64,000 bases of DNA from an uncultured Eggerthella sp. (lineage in GTDB: Bacteria; Actinomycetota; Coriobacteriia; Coriobacteriales; Eggerthellaceae). The notes under the pieces were generated by a model. It ran no database searches. It had not been told where the DNA came from and worked only from the letters and a program-made list of their open reading frames with translations. A program made the position numbers and the translations under genes. This document shows positions 8,924-18,366 of this stretch, one piece after another (the first letter of the stretch is position 1; each line of letters opens with the position of its first letter). The stretch is from assembly GCA_900542065.1 (NCBI GenBank), contig UQLU01000001.1:1-64000 (forward strand). The letters are read 5' to 3'.

Positions 8924-9044
8924 ACGCTTAAGGCATGTGGGTTAAGCCGTTCGTAGAGATGCAAATACTTCACTTCAAGAAATACTTTGCATAACTCAAA
9001 ATAGACTGCGAACAACGACGCAATCCCTACAATGCCTTAAGCGT
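8924..9044 (+). ncRNA. nested palindromic element, terminator-like or structured RNA
   Basis: A 13-base perfect inverted repeat (ACGCTTAAGGCAT 8924-8936 with ATGCCTTAAGCGT 9032-9044) encloses further nested complementarity: GTTCGTA 8949-8955 with TGCGAAC 9007-9013 (one G-U), and ATGCAAA 8959-8965 with TTTGCAT 8986-8992. TTTTTCTTT follows directly. The RNA could fold into one extended ~120-nt hairpin. It may terminate secA, act as a leader of prfB, or be a small element of MITE type. Function is unknown. Confidence 0.5.
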
Positions 9045-9087
9045 TTTTCTTTGGGTTGGTATTGGTTTTGAGAGGATTTATTCGGCA

Positions 9088-10170
9088 ATGATGACACTTG
9101 AAGAAGCACGAAAGCGCGTAGAAGATGCTCGTGCCTACCTTCACATCGATGATCATATTCAGGAATTGGCAGAACTTGATAAGCAAATTGCCTCTCCTGA
9201 TTTCTGGAACAATACGGAAACGGCACAGCATGTTTCAAAACAAGCTTCCGATTTGCACGATTTAATTGAGCGCTATCATGCCGCTTGCCAGCTGTTGGAA
9301 GATATTCAAACAGCGCAAGAACTTGCAGAAGAGGATCCTGAATTTGCTCAGGAACTTGAGCAGGATTTGGCAAGTCTTGAAACAACTCTTGATAATTTCG
9401 AAGTCGAATCCTGGTTTAGTGGACGCTATGATTCTGCGGATGCTATTGTTTCCATTCATCCGGGCAGTGGTGGCTTGGAGGCTCAGGACTGGACCGAAAT
9501 GCTCTACCGCATGTACACCCGCTATGCCGATCGTAAAGATTGGAAAGTGCGCGTGCTAGATCTTACTCCTGGTGAAGGTATTGGTCTTGATCATGTTAGC
9601 TTTCAGGTGGAAGGGCGTAATGCTTATGGCATGTTGCGCAGCGAAGCGGGAGTTCATCGCCTTGTTCGTATTTCTCCAACTGATGAAAAGAAGCGCCGTC
9701 ATACCACCTTTGCAGCGGTAGAAGTGGTGCCTGTTCTTCCCGAAGACGACATTACGATAGAAATTGATCCCAATGATGTTCGCGTGGATGTGTATCGTTC
9801 AAGTGGTCCTGGTGGCCAAAGCGTTAACACCACCGACTCTGCGGTACGTCTTACTCATATTCCCACTGGTATTGTGGTTACCTGCCAAAACGAAAAATCT
9901 CAGCTACAAAACAAGGAAGCAGCATTCCGCGTTTTGCGTGGCAAGCTGTATGAGTTGGAAGAGCAGAAGCGCGAAGCAGAATTATCTGAACTTAAAGGCG
10001 AAAAGATGGATAATTCTTTTGGCAGCCAAATTCGCAACTACGTTTTATATCCGTATCGACTGATTAAGGACACCCGTAGTAATATCGAAAGCGGCAACGT
10101 TGATGCTGCACTAGACGGTGATATTGATGAATTTGTTATTGGATATCATCGTTGGAAAGCGTCATTATAG
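9088..10170 (+). CDS. prfB: peptide chain release factor 2
   Basis: Recognises UAA and UGA stop codons and triggers peptide release. The 360-residue protein has the helical N-terminal domain, the codon-recognition domain and the catalytic GGQ motif (SSGPGGQSVN). Overall it fits RF2 (SGRYDSAD, GSGGLEAQDW, LRSEAGVHRLVR, IRNYVLYPYRLIKD). Where RF2 normally has SPF, this protein has Ser-Pro-Thr (residues 196-198, bases 9673-9681, in RISPTDEKKRRHTTF). The region matching the usual programmed +1 frameshift near codon 25 (here RAYLHIDDH) has no in-frame UGA, so the gene is continuous and lacks that autoregulation. ATG 9088 is followed by a second ATG at 9091; a ribosome binding site is not clear. 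Confidence 0.93.
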   Translation: MMTLEEARKRVEDARAYLHIDDHIQELAELDKQIASPDFWNNTETAQHVSKQASDLHDLIERYHAACQLLEDIQTAQELAEEDPEFAQELEQDLASLETTLDNFEVESWFSGRYDSADAIVSIHPGSGGLEAQDWTEMLYRMYTRYADRKDWKVRVLDLTPGEGIGLDHVSFQVEGRNAYGMLRSEAGVHRLVRISPTDEKKRRHTTFAAVEVVPVLPEDDITIEIDPNDVRVDVYRSSGPGGQSVNTTDSAVRLTHIPTGIVVTCQNEKSQLQNKEAAFRVLRGKLYELEEQKREAELSELKGEKMDNSFGSQIRNYVLYPYRLIKDTRSNIESGNVDAALDGDIDEFVIGYHRWKASL

Positions 10171-10255
10171 AAAAAACAAGTAAGCTTACCAAGGTGCTCA
10201 TTTTGGTGGGCGTCTTGTTAAGAATAAAAGCCTAGCCCTCGATCGAAAGGAAGCC

Positions 10256-11101
10256 ATGAATTCCCTTATAGCTAAGGAAAAGGCTTGTGCAATTCGCACC
10301 GACATTATTGAGATGCTTCATGAGGCGGGAAGCGGTCATCCTGGTGGATCTCTTTCATGCACAGATATTATGTCTGCGCTCTATTTTGGTGGTGTTTTGA
10401 ACCACGATCCTAAAGATCCTAAAAATGACGCACGCGATCGTTTTATTTTGGGAAAAGGTCACGCTGCTCCTGCGCTGTATGCCACCCTTGCTGAAGCTGG
10501 ATATTTCCCTGTAGAGGAATTAAAGACGCTTCGTAAGTTGGGAACTCGTTTGCAGGGTCACCCTGATTCAAATCTTTTGCCCTGTGTTGAGGTTTCCACG
10601 GGCTCTCTTGGTCAAGGTCTTTCTATTGGTGCGGGCCTTGCTGCTGGTTTGAAGCTTGATGAAAATCAAAGCCGTGTCTTTGTTTTGATGGGCGATGGCG
10701 AATGCCAAGAGGGTCAAGTTTGGGAAGCTGCTACCTTTGCTGCTTTTAAGAATCTTGGCAACTTGATTGCTATTGTTGATATTAATGGCTTACAGATCGA
10801 TGGCCGTGTTGAAACAGTTTGCGCTTCAGGTAATTTGAAAGATAAATTCGCTGCTTTTGGTTGGGAAACCTATGAAGCAGACGGTCATGATATGGATGCT
10901 TTGATTGAGCTTTTCTCAACTCTTAAAGCATCTGAAACCGACCAACCTAAATTGGTTATTGCTCATACCATAAAGGGCAAGGGTGTTTCCTTCATGGAAG
11001 ACCAAGCTGGTTGGCATGGTAAAGCACCTAACGATGAAGAAACCAAGATCGCTTTGGCTGAATTAGAAGAACAACGCGCTCGTTTGAATGGAGTGAAGTA
11101 A
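10256..11101 (+). CDS. tktA: transketolase, N-terminal (thiamine diphosphate-binding) subunit
   Basis: The first of two genes that together make transketolase, which moves two-carbon units in the non-oxidative pentose phosphate pathway. The 281-residue protein carries the ThDP pyrophosphate domain: GSGHPGGSLSC, GHAAPALYA, STGSLGQGLSIGAG and the metal/ThDP motif GDGECQEGQVWEAA, ending with the region after IKGKG. The start at ATG 10256 follows GAAAGGAAG. The C-terminal partner begins one base after the stop, so both are co-translated at equal levels. Split transketolases of this type occur in Firmicutes, archaea and some actinobacteria. Confidence 0.95.
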   Translation: MNSLIAKEKACAIRTDIIEMLHEAGSGHPGGSLSCTDIMSALYFGGVLNHDPKDPKNDARDRFILGKGHAAPALYATLAEAGYFPVEELKTLRKLGTRLQGHPDSNLLPCVEVSTGSLGQGLSIGAGLAAGLKLDENQSRVFVLMGDGECQEGQVWEAATFAAFKNLGNLIAIVDINGLQIDGRVETVCASGNLKDKFAAFGWETYEADGHDMDALIELFSTLKASETDQPKLVIAHTIKGKGVSFMEDQAGWHGKAPNDEETKIALAELEEQRARLNGVK

Positions 11102-11102
11102 C

Positions 11103-12077
11103 GTGGTTAAGCTTGCTAGTCCTGAACAGGCACAAGAAAAGAAGGCAACACGCGCTGCTTATGGCGTTACGTTAGCTCAACTTGCCGAAGAAGGCATGAA
11201 GGTAGTTGCGGTTGATGCTGACTTAACAGGGTCAACTACGACGAAAAAGTTTGCTCAGGCTCGTCCTGAGAACGAAGAGCGCCTGTTTAATGTTGGTATC
11301 GCTGAACAGAACATGGTTGGTGTTGCAGCTGGTCTTTCTTTGGCTGGAAATGTTGCGTTTACTGGTTCGTTTGCGGTATTTGGTACGGGTCGTGCCTATG
11401 ATCAAATTCGCAATACTGTTTGCTATTCGAACTTAAACGTAAAGATTGCACCAACGCATGCAGGTATTTCTGTTGGTCCCGATGGCGGCTCTCATCAGAT
11501 GCTTGAAGATATTTCTCTCATGCGTGGACTTCCCAATATGCGTGTTTTGGTTCCTGCAGACTATTCAGCATGCTGCGCTGCTATTCGTCTTGCAGCTCAT
11601 ACGTCAGGTCCCGTATACATTCGAATGGGTCGCGCAAGCGTTCCTGCTGTATATGCGCCTGATGTTGAATTGGAAATGGGTAAAGCCTATGTTCTGCGTG
11701 AAGGTAGCGACGTAACCATCATTGCTTGCGGCGTAGAAATTGACCAGGCAATGAAAGCGGCAGATATGCTTGCTCAGCAGGGAATTTCGGCAGAAGTAAT
11801 TGATGCTTTCTGCGTAAAGCCACTCGATGCGCAGACTATTCTTGCTTCACTTGAGAAAACAGGATGCGGCGTTGTTGCTGAAGAGCATTCTGTGTATGGC
11901 GGTTTATGCTCTGCAGTAAGTGAAGTGGTAGCGGAAAACCATCCTTATCCTTTGCAATTTGTTGGTATGCGCGATCGTTTTGGCAAGTCAGGAGAGTTTG
12001 AGGAATTGCTTCGCTACTTTGAACTTGACGCTGAAGCGATTGTACAAGCTGTGGAGAAGGTACGTAGTCGCGCCTAG
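11103..12077 (+). CDS. tktB: transketolase, C-terminal (pyrimidine-binding) subunit
   Basis: The second half of the split transketolase: 324 residues with the pyrimidine-binding domain (catalytic Glu in NVGIAEQNMVGVAAGLSLAG), SHQMLEDISLMRGLPNM and the C-terminal transketolase domain. GTG 11103 starts one base after the stop of the N-terminal subunit gene. DXS-like proteins share these domains, but the separate N-terminal partner directly upstream makes transketolase the better call. Donor and acceptor preference cannot be read from the sequence. Confidence 0.94.
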   Translation: MVKLASPEQAQEKKATRAAYGVTLAQLAEEGMKVVAVDADLTGSTTTKKFAQARPENEERLFNVGIAEQNMVGVAAGLSLAGNVAFTGSFAVFGTGRAYDQIRNTVCYSNLNVKIAPTHAGISVGPDGGSHQMLEDISLMRGLPNMRVLVPADYSACCAAIRLAAHTSGPVYIRMGRASVPAVYAPDVELEMGKAYVLREGSDVTIIACGVEIDQAMKAADMLAQQGISAEVIDAFCVKPLDAQTILASLEKTGCGVVAEEHSVYGGLCSAVSEVVAENHPYPLQFVGMRDRFGKSGEFEELLRYFELDAEAIVQAVEKVRSRA

Positions 12078-12080
12078 TAC

Positions 12081-12089
12081 TGATATACT
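12081..12089 (+). promoter_or_regulatory. extended -10 promoter candidate for ftsEX
   Basis: TGATATACT gives an extended -10 (TGnTATACT) 44 bases before ftsE. No good -35 box is visible, which is usual for extended -10 promoters. Confidence 0.4.
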
Positions 12090-12132
12090 TTCTACGTCTC
12101 ACAGAATTGGTAACACATGAACGGAGCACACT

Positions 12133-12963
12133 GTGACGAATGATTTTAACGGGGGTGGCATGGGTAAACATGCTCAACAACCTCCCATTAACCAGGTTGC
12201 TTCTCAGCTTTCTGAGTCGCTGCCTGTGGTAAATGTGGAGGATACCGTACCCCAATACACGGGTAATCCCGTAATTACGTTTGAACATGTATCCAAGGTA
12301 TATGAAGCTCAGCCAAATAAACCGGCACTCGATGATGTTTCGCTTCATATTTATCCTGGTGAATTCGTGTTCTTGGTTGGTCATTCCGGTTCGGGTAAAT
12401 CAACCTTCATCAATCTTATTATTCTCCAAATCAAGCCTTCATCAGGCAAGATTTACATTGCGGATGAAGATTTGACCACTATGCGTAACTGGCGTGTACC
12501 TTACTTAAGGCGCAACATTGGCTGCGTATTCCAGGACTTTAAGCTTTTGCCTAACAAGACGGTCTTTGAAAACGTAGCGTTTGCTCTTGAAGTAATTGGT
12601 AAGTCTCGCCATGTTATCCGCACTCAGGTTCCTGAGGTATTACGTCTTGTTGGTTTGCAGGACAAGTTGAACAAGCGTCCTGATCAGCTCTCTGGTGGCG
12701 AACAGCAGCGCGTATCTATTGCACGCGCTATTGTAAATCGTCCTCCTTTGCTGGTATGCGACGAGCCAACTGGTAACCTCGACCCTCAGAATTCTCGCGG
12801 CATTATGGACCTGCTCGAGCGCATTAATCGCACGGGTACTACGGTTCTTGTTGCAACGCATGACCGCGAAATGGTTGACAACATGCGTCGTCGAGTTATC
12901 GCGCTTGATCGCGGTGTATTGACACGCGACCAGGATAGGGGGGTGTACGGCTTCGATGTCTAG
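12133..12963 (+). CDS. ftsE: cell division ATP-binding protein FtsE
   Basis: ATPase of the FtsEX complex, which links the divisome to activation of peptidoglycan hydrolases. The 276-residue protein has an ABC fold with Walker [10 protein letters not shown], signature [14 protein letters not shown], Walker [14 protein letters not shown] and the switch His in VATHDRE. The C-terminus RGVYGFDV is typical of actinobacterial FtsE. About 45 residues before the ABC domain (to NPVITFEHV) exceed the usual length; the GTG start at 12133 follows GGAG, but ATG 12160 after GGGGGTGG is an alternative. The ftsX start overlaps the last 8 bases. Confidence 0.95.
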   Translation: MTNDFNGGGMGKHAQQPPINQVASQLSESLPVVNVEDTVPQYTGNPVITFEHVSKVYEAQPNKPALDDVSLHIYPGEFVFLVGHSGSGKSTFINLIILQIKPSSGKIYIADEDLTTMRNWRVPYLRRNIGCVFQDFKLLPNKTVFENVAFALEVIGKSRHVIRTQVPEVLRLVGLQDKLNKRPDQLSGGEQQRVSIARAIVNRPPLLVCDEPTGNLDPQNSRGIMDLLERINRTGTTVLVATHDREMVDNMRRRVIALDRGVLTRDQDRGVYGFDV

Positions 12964-13867
12964 TCTGTTTTACTTTTTCCGTGAATCCCTTACTGGTTTC
13001 ACGCGTAATTTATCTACGACGCTTGGTTCTATCATTACGATCTTCTTGTCGTTGCTCATCATTGGTGTCTTCTGCATTGGTGGTGTAGTTGTTAACAATG
13101 TTGTGGCATCAGTAGAAAACCAGGTATCTATTACTGTATTCGTTTCTGACGATGCATCTCAAGAAGATGTGCAGAAGGTAATGGATCAGATTCAGGGTTA
13201 TGAGGGAGTGCAAAGTGTTTCCTTTACCGACAAGGATCAGGCACTTGAAAACTTCCGTCATTCCACTTCAAACCCTGAAATCGTTGATCAGTTAGACGGA
13301 CAGAATCCTCTTCCTGCTTCTATCGACGTTGAACTTGCCGAAGCACAAAGCGTTACTGATATTGCTAACCAGATTGTTGCAAATCAGGACTTTGTAGCAG
13401 TTTGCGACAATCCTGATGATCCTTCTGATTCGCTGAATTATGGCCAAAAGACGGTTGATAAGCTCTTCTCGCTCACCAACGCAATCCGTGTTGCGGGTGT
13501 TGCACTGATCGCTTTGCTTATCGTTATTGCCTTTATCTTTATTAACAACACCATTCGTTTGGCAATTCTTGCACGTCGTCGTGAAATCGCCATCATGCGT
13601 TTGGTAGGCGCTTCAAACGGCTTTATTCGTGGCCCATTCTTGGCTGAAGGTGCACTTCACGCAATTATTGGTTCGCTTTTAGCTATCTTGATCTTAGAAA
13701 TTGCTCGTAACTTTGTTTTGCCGCAAATTTCAACAGCATTGCCATGGTTACCACTGTCCGTTGATTTCTCAATGTTCTTGGTAATTTATGTAGCTTTGAT
13801 TGTTGCGGGTTTGGTAATTGGTCTTCTTGGTTCCGCATTCGCAATGCGTCGCTACTTGAAGGTATAA
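12956..13867 (+). CDS. ftsX: cell division permease-like protein FtsX
   Basis: Membrane partner of FtsE. The 303-residue protein has four predicted membrane segments: one near residues 23-48, a large extracytoplasmic loop (about 50-175) that in actinobacteria engages a hydrolase such as RipC, and three more segments near 180-205, 225-250 and 270-297. The loop begins [19 protein letters not shown], as in the FtsX extracellular domain. Conserved [15 protein letters not shown] lies before the third segment. It overlaps ftsE by 8 bases and is followed by the carboxyl-terminal protease gene, an arrangement that suggests a shared role in wall processing. Confidence 0.95.
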   Translation: MSSLFYFFRESLTGFTRNLSTTLGSIITIFLSLLIIGVFCIGGVVVNNVVASVENQVSITVFVSDDASQEDVQKVMDQIQGYEGVQSVSFTDKDQALENFRHSTSNPEIVDQLDGQNPLPASIDVELAEAQSVTDIANQIVANQDFVAVCDNPDDPSDSLNYGQKTVDKLFSLTNAIRVAGVALIALLIVIAFIFINNTIRLAILARRREIAIMRLVGASNGFIRGPFLAEGALHAIIGSLLAILILEIARNFVLPQISTALPWLPLSVDFSMFLVIYVALIVAGLVIGLLGSAFAMRRYLKV

Positions 13868-13906
13868 TTACTACAGTCTGGTAAGGAAGTAGAATCGTAG
13901 GAATCG

Positions 13907-15163
13907 TTGGATACGTTTAAACAAACGGCTAAAGCGGCTTCTAAGAATAAGCACAATGCAAGCATCGTGAAAATTCTCGGTGCTTGCATTTTCGTATGCC
14001 TTGTTTTCTGTGCTGGCTTTTTAGTCCGCGGTAATACCGAGCTTCTTTCTGCAATGGGGCTTGCTTCATTCGATGTTGATTCGGAAGTAAATCCTGGTAT
14101 GACCGTATCTGGTGATACGTATAATTCCCTGTCTGCTCGCGTGGCAGAAATTGATGGCGTATTAACGCAGTACGGTATGGAAGAATACGATTTGAATCAA
14201 ACTACCGATAAGGTAATTGAGGCGTTTCTTGGATCCATCACCAACGATCCTTATCTGCGGTATTACGACGAACAGAGCTATCAGGCCTATCTTTCTACGA
14301 CGAAAAACCCTGAAGCGGGTATTGGCGTGCTGTTCGGAGAATCCGACGGGGAATGCTTCGTAGCTGATGTTTTTGAATCTTCTCCCGCTGCTGCAGCAGG
14401 AGTTCAGGTGGGGGATCATGTAGTATCCATCGATGGTGTGTCGAAAGATAAGTGGAGCGCGCCTGATGTTTTGAATGCGCTTTCTCGTGATGAAGGCGAA
14501 TCGGTTTTCATCATTTGGAAACATCCTTCAAATAATCCAGGCGAAGAAGATTCCACCTACAGTACTTCATTGACGTTTACCAGCGATACTGAAGATAACG
14601 TCACCTATACAGTACGAGATTCTGTGGCGATCATAAAACTGTCTCAAATCACTTCAGATTCTGCCTTGTTAGTTCGTAATGCTATTACCGAGGCTACGGA
14701 CAATGGTGCACATGCCTTTGTTCTTGATTTGCGTGATGTTCCTGGTGGTTATTTGACTCAGGCAGTAGATATTTCCTCTCTGTTTATTCAAAGTGGTGAA
14801 GTAGTACAAATCGAAACCGTTGAAGGTGTTACTACGCGCAGTGCTGATGGTGCCAATATAACGAATGCTCCCTTAGTGGTGTTAGTTAACGGAAGAACTT
14901 CGGGTTGTGCTGAAGTTTTAGCAGCGGCTCTTCAGGAAACGGGAAGAGCCAGCGTTGTAGGCACTACGACGCTGGGCAAGGGTAGTGTTCAAATAATGGA
15001 GCCGTTGTCCTTCGGTGGCGCGGTTCGTTATACCGCTGCATATTATTTAACTCCTAACGGCAGGCAGATCGATGGCAATGGTGTTTCTCCTGATGTGGAG
15101 GCAAACAATGCAGATACGCAAGTTGATGTAGCTGTCGATGTGGCGCGTTCTCTGGTGAATTAA
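13907..15163 (+). CDS. ctpA: carboxyl-terminal processing protease, S41 family
   Basis: A membrane-anchored serine protease of 418 residues. An N-terminal membrane helix (about 23-41) is followed by a helical region, a PDZ domain (about 125-205; GVQVGDHVVSIDGV) and the S41 catalytic domain with the Ser in NGRTSGCAEVLAAAL and the Lys in TLGKGSVQ. Such proteases trim envelope proteins or wall hydrolases outside the membrane. TTG 13907 is the start chosen; AAGGAAG lies upstream. It follows ftsEX by 39 bases, as in several Gram-positive genomes, so co-transcription is likely. Confidence 0.93.
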   Translation: MDTFKQTAKAASKNKHNASIVKILGACIFVCLVFCAGFLVRGNTELLSAMGLASFDVDSEVNPGMTVSGDTYNSLSARVAEIDGVLTQYGMEEYDLNQTTDKVIEAFLGSITNDPYLRYYDEQSYQAYLSTTKNPEAGIGVLFGESDGECFVADVFESSPAAAAGVQVGDHVVSIDGVSKDKWSAPDVLNALSRDEGESVFIIWKHPSNNPGEEDSTYSTSLTFTSDTEDNVTYTVRDSVAIIKLSQITSDSALLVRNAITEATDNGAHAFVLDLRDVPGGYLTQAVDISSLFIQSGEVVQIETVEGVTTRSADGANITNAPLVVLVNGRTSGCAEVLAAALQETGRASVVGTTTLGKGSVQIMEPLSFGGAVRYTAAYYLTPNGRQIDGNGVSPDVEANNADTQVDVAVDVARSLVN

Positions 15164-15176
15164 GGATGGTTAGGCA

Positions 15177-17264
15177 ATGGCACGACGTAGTTCAAAAGCT
15201 CGTCGCCGACCAAAGGCTCGCCCCCAAGGTGTTCTTGAATTAAATGCACAAGGCTTTGGCTTTGTGAAAACCGCTGAAGGGGAGTTTTTCATTCCTGCTT
15301 CAAAGGTTAATGGAGCCTTTCCTGGCGATTTGGTAGAGGTTTCTAGACTTTCGTCATCGGATTCTCGCAGCTCTCATACCACGCCAGCCCGACGTCCTAC
15401 TGCTCGTGTTACAAAGGTGCTCATGCGCAGTCGTGACACCTTTATTGGTCGTTATGAAATAGCAGAGCCTTTTGGCATTGTTGTTCCAGAAGATCCTGCT
15501 ATTCCTTATGACATCTTTACTTTGCGCCGTGACGCTCCTCAGGTCCAGGAGGGTGATGTTGTTGAGGTGCAAATCCTAGAATTCCCAACGCGCTCGTCTG
15601 CTGCGACGGGTAGGATTGTGCGAGTATTAGGCTCAGAAGATGATGTGGATATCGCAATCGATCTGATAATTGCAGAGCATCAATTTGAAACAGAGTTTTC
15701 TGAAGCGGCACTTGAAGAAGCACAGCAAGCAAAGCTTGATACCGATGAGGCTATTGCTCAGGGTTATCGTGATTTAACGCAGGAGTTTATTTTCACTATC
15801 GACCCTGTGGATGCACGCGATTTCGATGACGCGGTTTCTCTTGAGCTTGAAGGAGAAAACTATCGTCTTGGTGTGCATATTGCAGATGTTTCCCGATTTG
15901 TTTCGTTTGGTACTTCGCTTGATTTAGATGCGCGTCGACGTGCAACTTCAGTGTATTTGGTGGATCGCGTAATTCCCATGTTGCCCGAACAGCTAAGTAA
16001 CAACTTATGCTCTTTAGTTCCTGCTCAGAATCGTTGTACGGTTAGTGTGGAAGCGCTTATTTCTTCCCAAGGAAAAGTTCTTTCCTATGAAGTATTCCCT
16101 TCGGTTATTAAGTCTTCTGCGCGTCTTTCTTATGATCAGGTTCAAGCCTTGCTGGATGCTCATAAAACAAATGCTTCGCTTGAAGAGATTCATCAGGCAA
16201 TGCAGGCTTGCGAGGTCCCTCACGGTTCTATTCCTTTGTCGCTTCTAACGATTGAAAAGCTTGAATCGCGCATCGTGTCACTTGATGTGCTTGCGAAAGT
16301 ATTGTTTGAAAGAAGAAAAAAAGACGGCTGCATGGATTTTGATAGGGTTGAAGCAAAAGTTCGCCTAGATGCCGATCATCGTCCTGTTGAAATTTGCTAT
16401 CGTCGAAAAACCGATGCTACTGAATTGATTGAAGAAGCGATGATTCTTGCTAATCATCTGGTGGCAGAATGGCTTTTGGGCAAAAACTTACCCTGCGTAT
16501 TTCGTGTACATGATGTGCCTGATGCAGAAGCATTGCGTTCATTGTATGGGGTATTAAGAGAATTTCCTCTGTTTAAGGATGTTGATAAGCATTTGTTCTG
16601 TGATGGAAATCCGCAAATGTTGCAAGAAATATTGCACAGGGTAGAGGGTCATCCATTGCAAGAATTGGTTAATACGCTGTTGTTGCGTGCCATGAAACGT
16701 GCGGTATATCGCGTAGACCAAGACCCCCATTACGGATTAGCGCTTGATACGTATTGTCATTTTACGTCTCCTATCAGACGTTATCCCGACCTTTTGGTTC
16801 ATCGCATGATCAAGGAAGGGTATTTTGGTAGAAGTGAATCGTTCGAAGCGCAAAAAAATGCACTTCCTTGGATGGCGGAACATTCTTCGGAAATGGAGCG
16901 AAAAGCCGAAAAGGCGGCACGACAATCTCAGTTGGTAAAGATTGTCGAGTATATGGAAGCCTATATTGGAACTACGTTTGATGGCGTTATTTCTCAGGTT
17001 TCTACATTTGGTGTTACGGTTCGTCTGGAAAATACAGCATTAGGTAGTGTTCCGATAGAGGAATTAGGCGATGAGTATTTCTCCTTCGATCCTGCGCGCC
17101 ATTTATTAAGTGGGGTATCTACGGGTAGGGTGTATCGTTTAGGGCAGCGCTTGCGCGTTGTGTTGGTGGCGGCGTATCCACGTGGTCGTCGTTTGGCGTT
17201 TAAGCTTGCTCCCGAAGAGCGTCACGATTCAAGACTTTCATACGCAACTGATCGCTGGATATAA
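15177..17264 (+). CDS. rnr: ribonuclease R (RNB-family 3'-5' exoribonuclease)
   Basis: Degrades structured RNA processively from the 3' end and works with tmRNA-SmpB in clearing non-stop mRNAs. The 695-residue protein has an Arg/Lys-rich N-terminus, cold-shock domains (about 15-190), the RNB catalytic domain with the metal-binding motif DPVDARDFDDAVSLE (about 210) and a C-terminal S1 domain (GTTFDGVISQVSTFGVTVRL). ATG 15177 is 13 bases after the ctpA stop. smpB lies two genes downstream, a common pairing. Confidence 0.96.
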   Translation: MARRSSKARRRPKARPQGVLELNAQGFGFVKTAEGEFFIPASKVNGAFPGDLVEVSRLSSSDSRSSHTTPARRPTARVTKVLMRSRDTFIGRYEIAEPFGIVVPEDPAIPYDIFTLRRDAPQVQEGDVVEVQILEFPTRSSAATGRIVRVLGSEDDVDIAIDLIIAEHQFETEFSEAALEEAQQAKLDTDEAIAQGYRDLTQEFIFTIDPVDARDFDDAVSLELEGENYRLGVHIADVSRFVSFGTSLDLDARRRATSVYLVDRVIPMLPEQLSNNLCSLVPAQNRCTVSVEALISSQGKVLSYEVFPSVIKSSARLSYDQVQALLDAHKTNASLEEIHQAMQACEVPHGSIPLSLLTIEKLESRIVSLDVLAKVLFERRKKDGCMDFDRVEAKVRLDADHRPVEICYRRKTDATELIEEAMILANHLVAEWLLGKNLPCVFRVHDVPDAEALRSLYGVLREFPLFKDVDKHLFCDGNPQMLQEILHRVEGHPLQELVNTLLLRAMKRAVYRVDQDPHYGLALDTYCHFTSPIRRYPDLLVHRMIKEGYFGRSESFEAQKNALPWMAEHSSEMERKAEKAARQSQLVKIVEYMEAYIGTTFDGVISQVSTFGVTVRLENTALGSVPIEELGDEYFSFDPARHLLSGVSTGRVYRLGQRLRVVLVAAYPRGRRLAFKLAPEERHDSRLSYATDRWI

Positions 17265-17294
17265 TAAAGAAGAAAATGAAGATAAGAGGTACCC

Positions 17295-18362
17295 ATGGCA
17301 AAAGTAGATAAAGAGTATTTAAAACAACTGGTCGAAACCCCTTCGGTAACGGGTAGCGAAACGAAAGTGGCTATGTTGGTTCGTGAGCGTTTGGCGGATA
17401 CTGCCGATGTCATAGAAACCAACGTTATGGGTTCGGTCCATGCGCGTCTGTGTGGAAAGTCAGAAGCTCCTTCGGTCATGATTGCAGCGCATATGGATGA
17501 AGTTGGCCTCATGGTTACTCATATTAGCGATCAAGGTTTTCTGAATGTAGCTGCAGTAGGTGGAGTTGATGCAGCAATTCTTCCTGGCACTCGTGTAGAT
17601 GTACATACGCAAAAAGGTGTTCTGCGTGGTGTGGTAGGACGAAAGCCTATTCATCTTATTGAGCCAGATGAACGTAAAAAGGTTACGCCTTTAACAGGCC
17701 TAGTAATCGATTTGGGTTTGTCTGCTCGTCGTGTTAAGTCGCTGGTGCGTGTGGGTGATGTTATTACCTACGGTGTAAGCTTTGAAAAACTTGGTAAGGG
17801 TATGGCGGTATCACGTGGCTTTGATGATAAAGCAGGTGTTTATGTAATTACCCGCGTTATGGAAGAACTTAAAAAACAAGGTGGCGCTAAGGGCGATTAT
17901 ATTTGTGCGGCTACCGTTCAGGAGGAAATTGGTTTGCGCGGTGGTACTACGTCTGCCTTTGGGGTAAACCCAGACGTGGCTATTGCGGTAGATGTAACCC
18001 ATGCAACAGATTATCCTGGTATTGACCAGAGCCGCTATGGCAAGATTGTATGCGGTGAAGGACCTGTTATTGCTCGTGGTCCGAACATCAATCCTGTAGT
18101 ATTTGAACGTTTGTGCGCTGCTGCGAAAAAGGAAGGAATCTCTGTTCAGTTCGAAGCAGAGCCTGGAGTAACGGGAACCGATGCGGGAACGATGCAAATC
18201 CAGCAAGGCGGTTGTGCGGCTGGTTTGGTATCTATTCCTTTGCGTTATATGCACACTCCTAATGAAGTATTGAAATTGTCCGACCTTGAAGATGTGGTGG
18301 CATTGCTGAAGCGTTTCATTCTTGACCTTGATGAAGACGTTTCATTTGTGCCTGGAATGTAG
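17295..18362 (+). CDS. M42-family metallo-aminopeptidase
   Basis: A di-metal aminopeptidase of the glutamyl aminopeptidase/endoglucanase M family, 355 residues. Metal ligands and catalytic residues are visible in IAAHMDEVGLMVTHI, FDDKAGVYVI, TVQEEIGLRGG and AVDVTHATDYPG. The family forms dodecameric, tetrahedral cytosolic peptidases that trim oligopeptides. The precise specificity cannot be read. ATG 17295 follows AAGAGGTA. It lies between rnr and smpB in one transcriptional direction. Confidence 0.92.
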   Translation: MAKVDKEYLKQLVETPSVTGSETKVAMLVRERLADTADVIETNVMGSVHARLCGKSEAPSVMIAAHMDEVGLMVTHISDQGFLNVAAVGGVDAAILPGTRVDVHTQKGVLRGVVGRKPIHLIEPDERKKVTPLTGLVIDLGLSARRVKSLVRVGDVITYGVSFEKLGKGMAVSRGFDDKAGVYVITRVMEELKKQGGAKGDYICAATVQEEIGLRGGTTSAFGVNPDVAIAVDVTHATDYPGIDQSRYGKIVCGEGPVIARGPNINPVVFERLCAAAKKEGISVQFEAEPGVTGTDAGTMQIQQGGCAAGLVSIPLRYMHTPNEVLKLSDLEDVVALLKRFILDLDEDVSFVPGM

Positions 18363-18366
18363 AAAT

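Noticed and set aside
9088..9300. programmed +1 frameshift in prfB
   Set aside because: The expected UGA and its slippery codon are absent; the reading frame is continuous.
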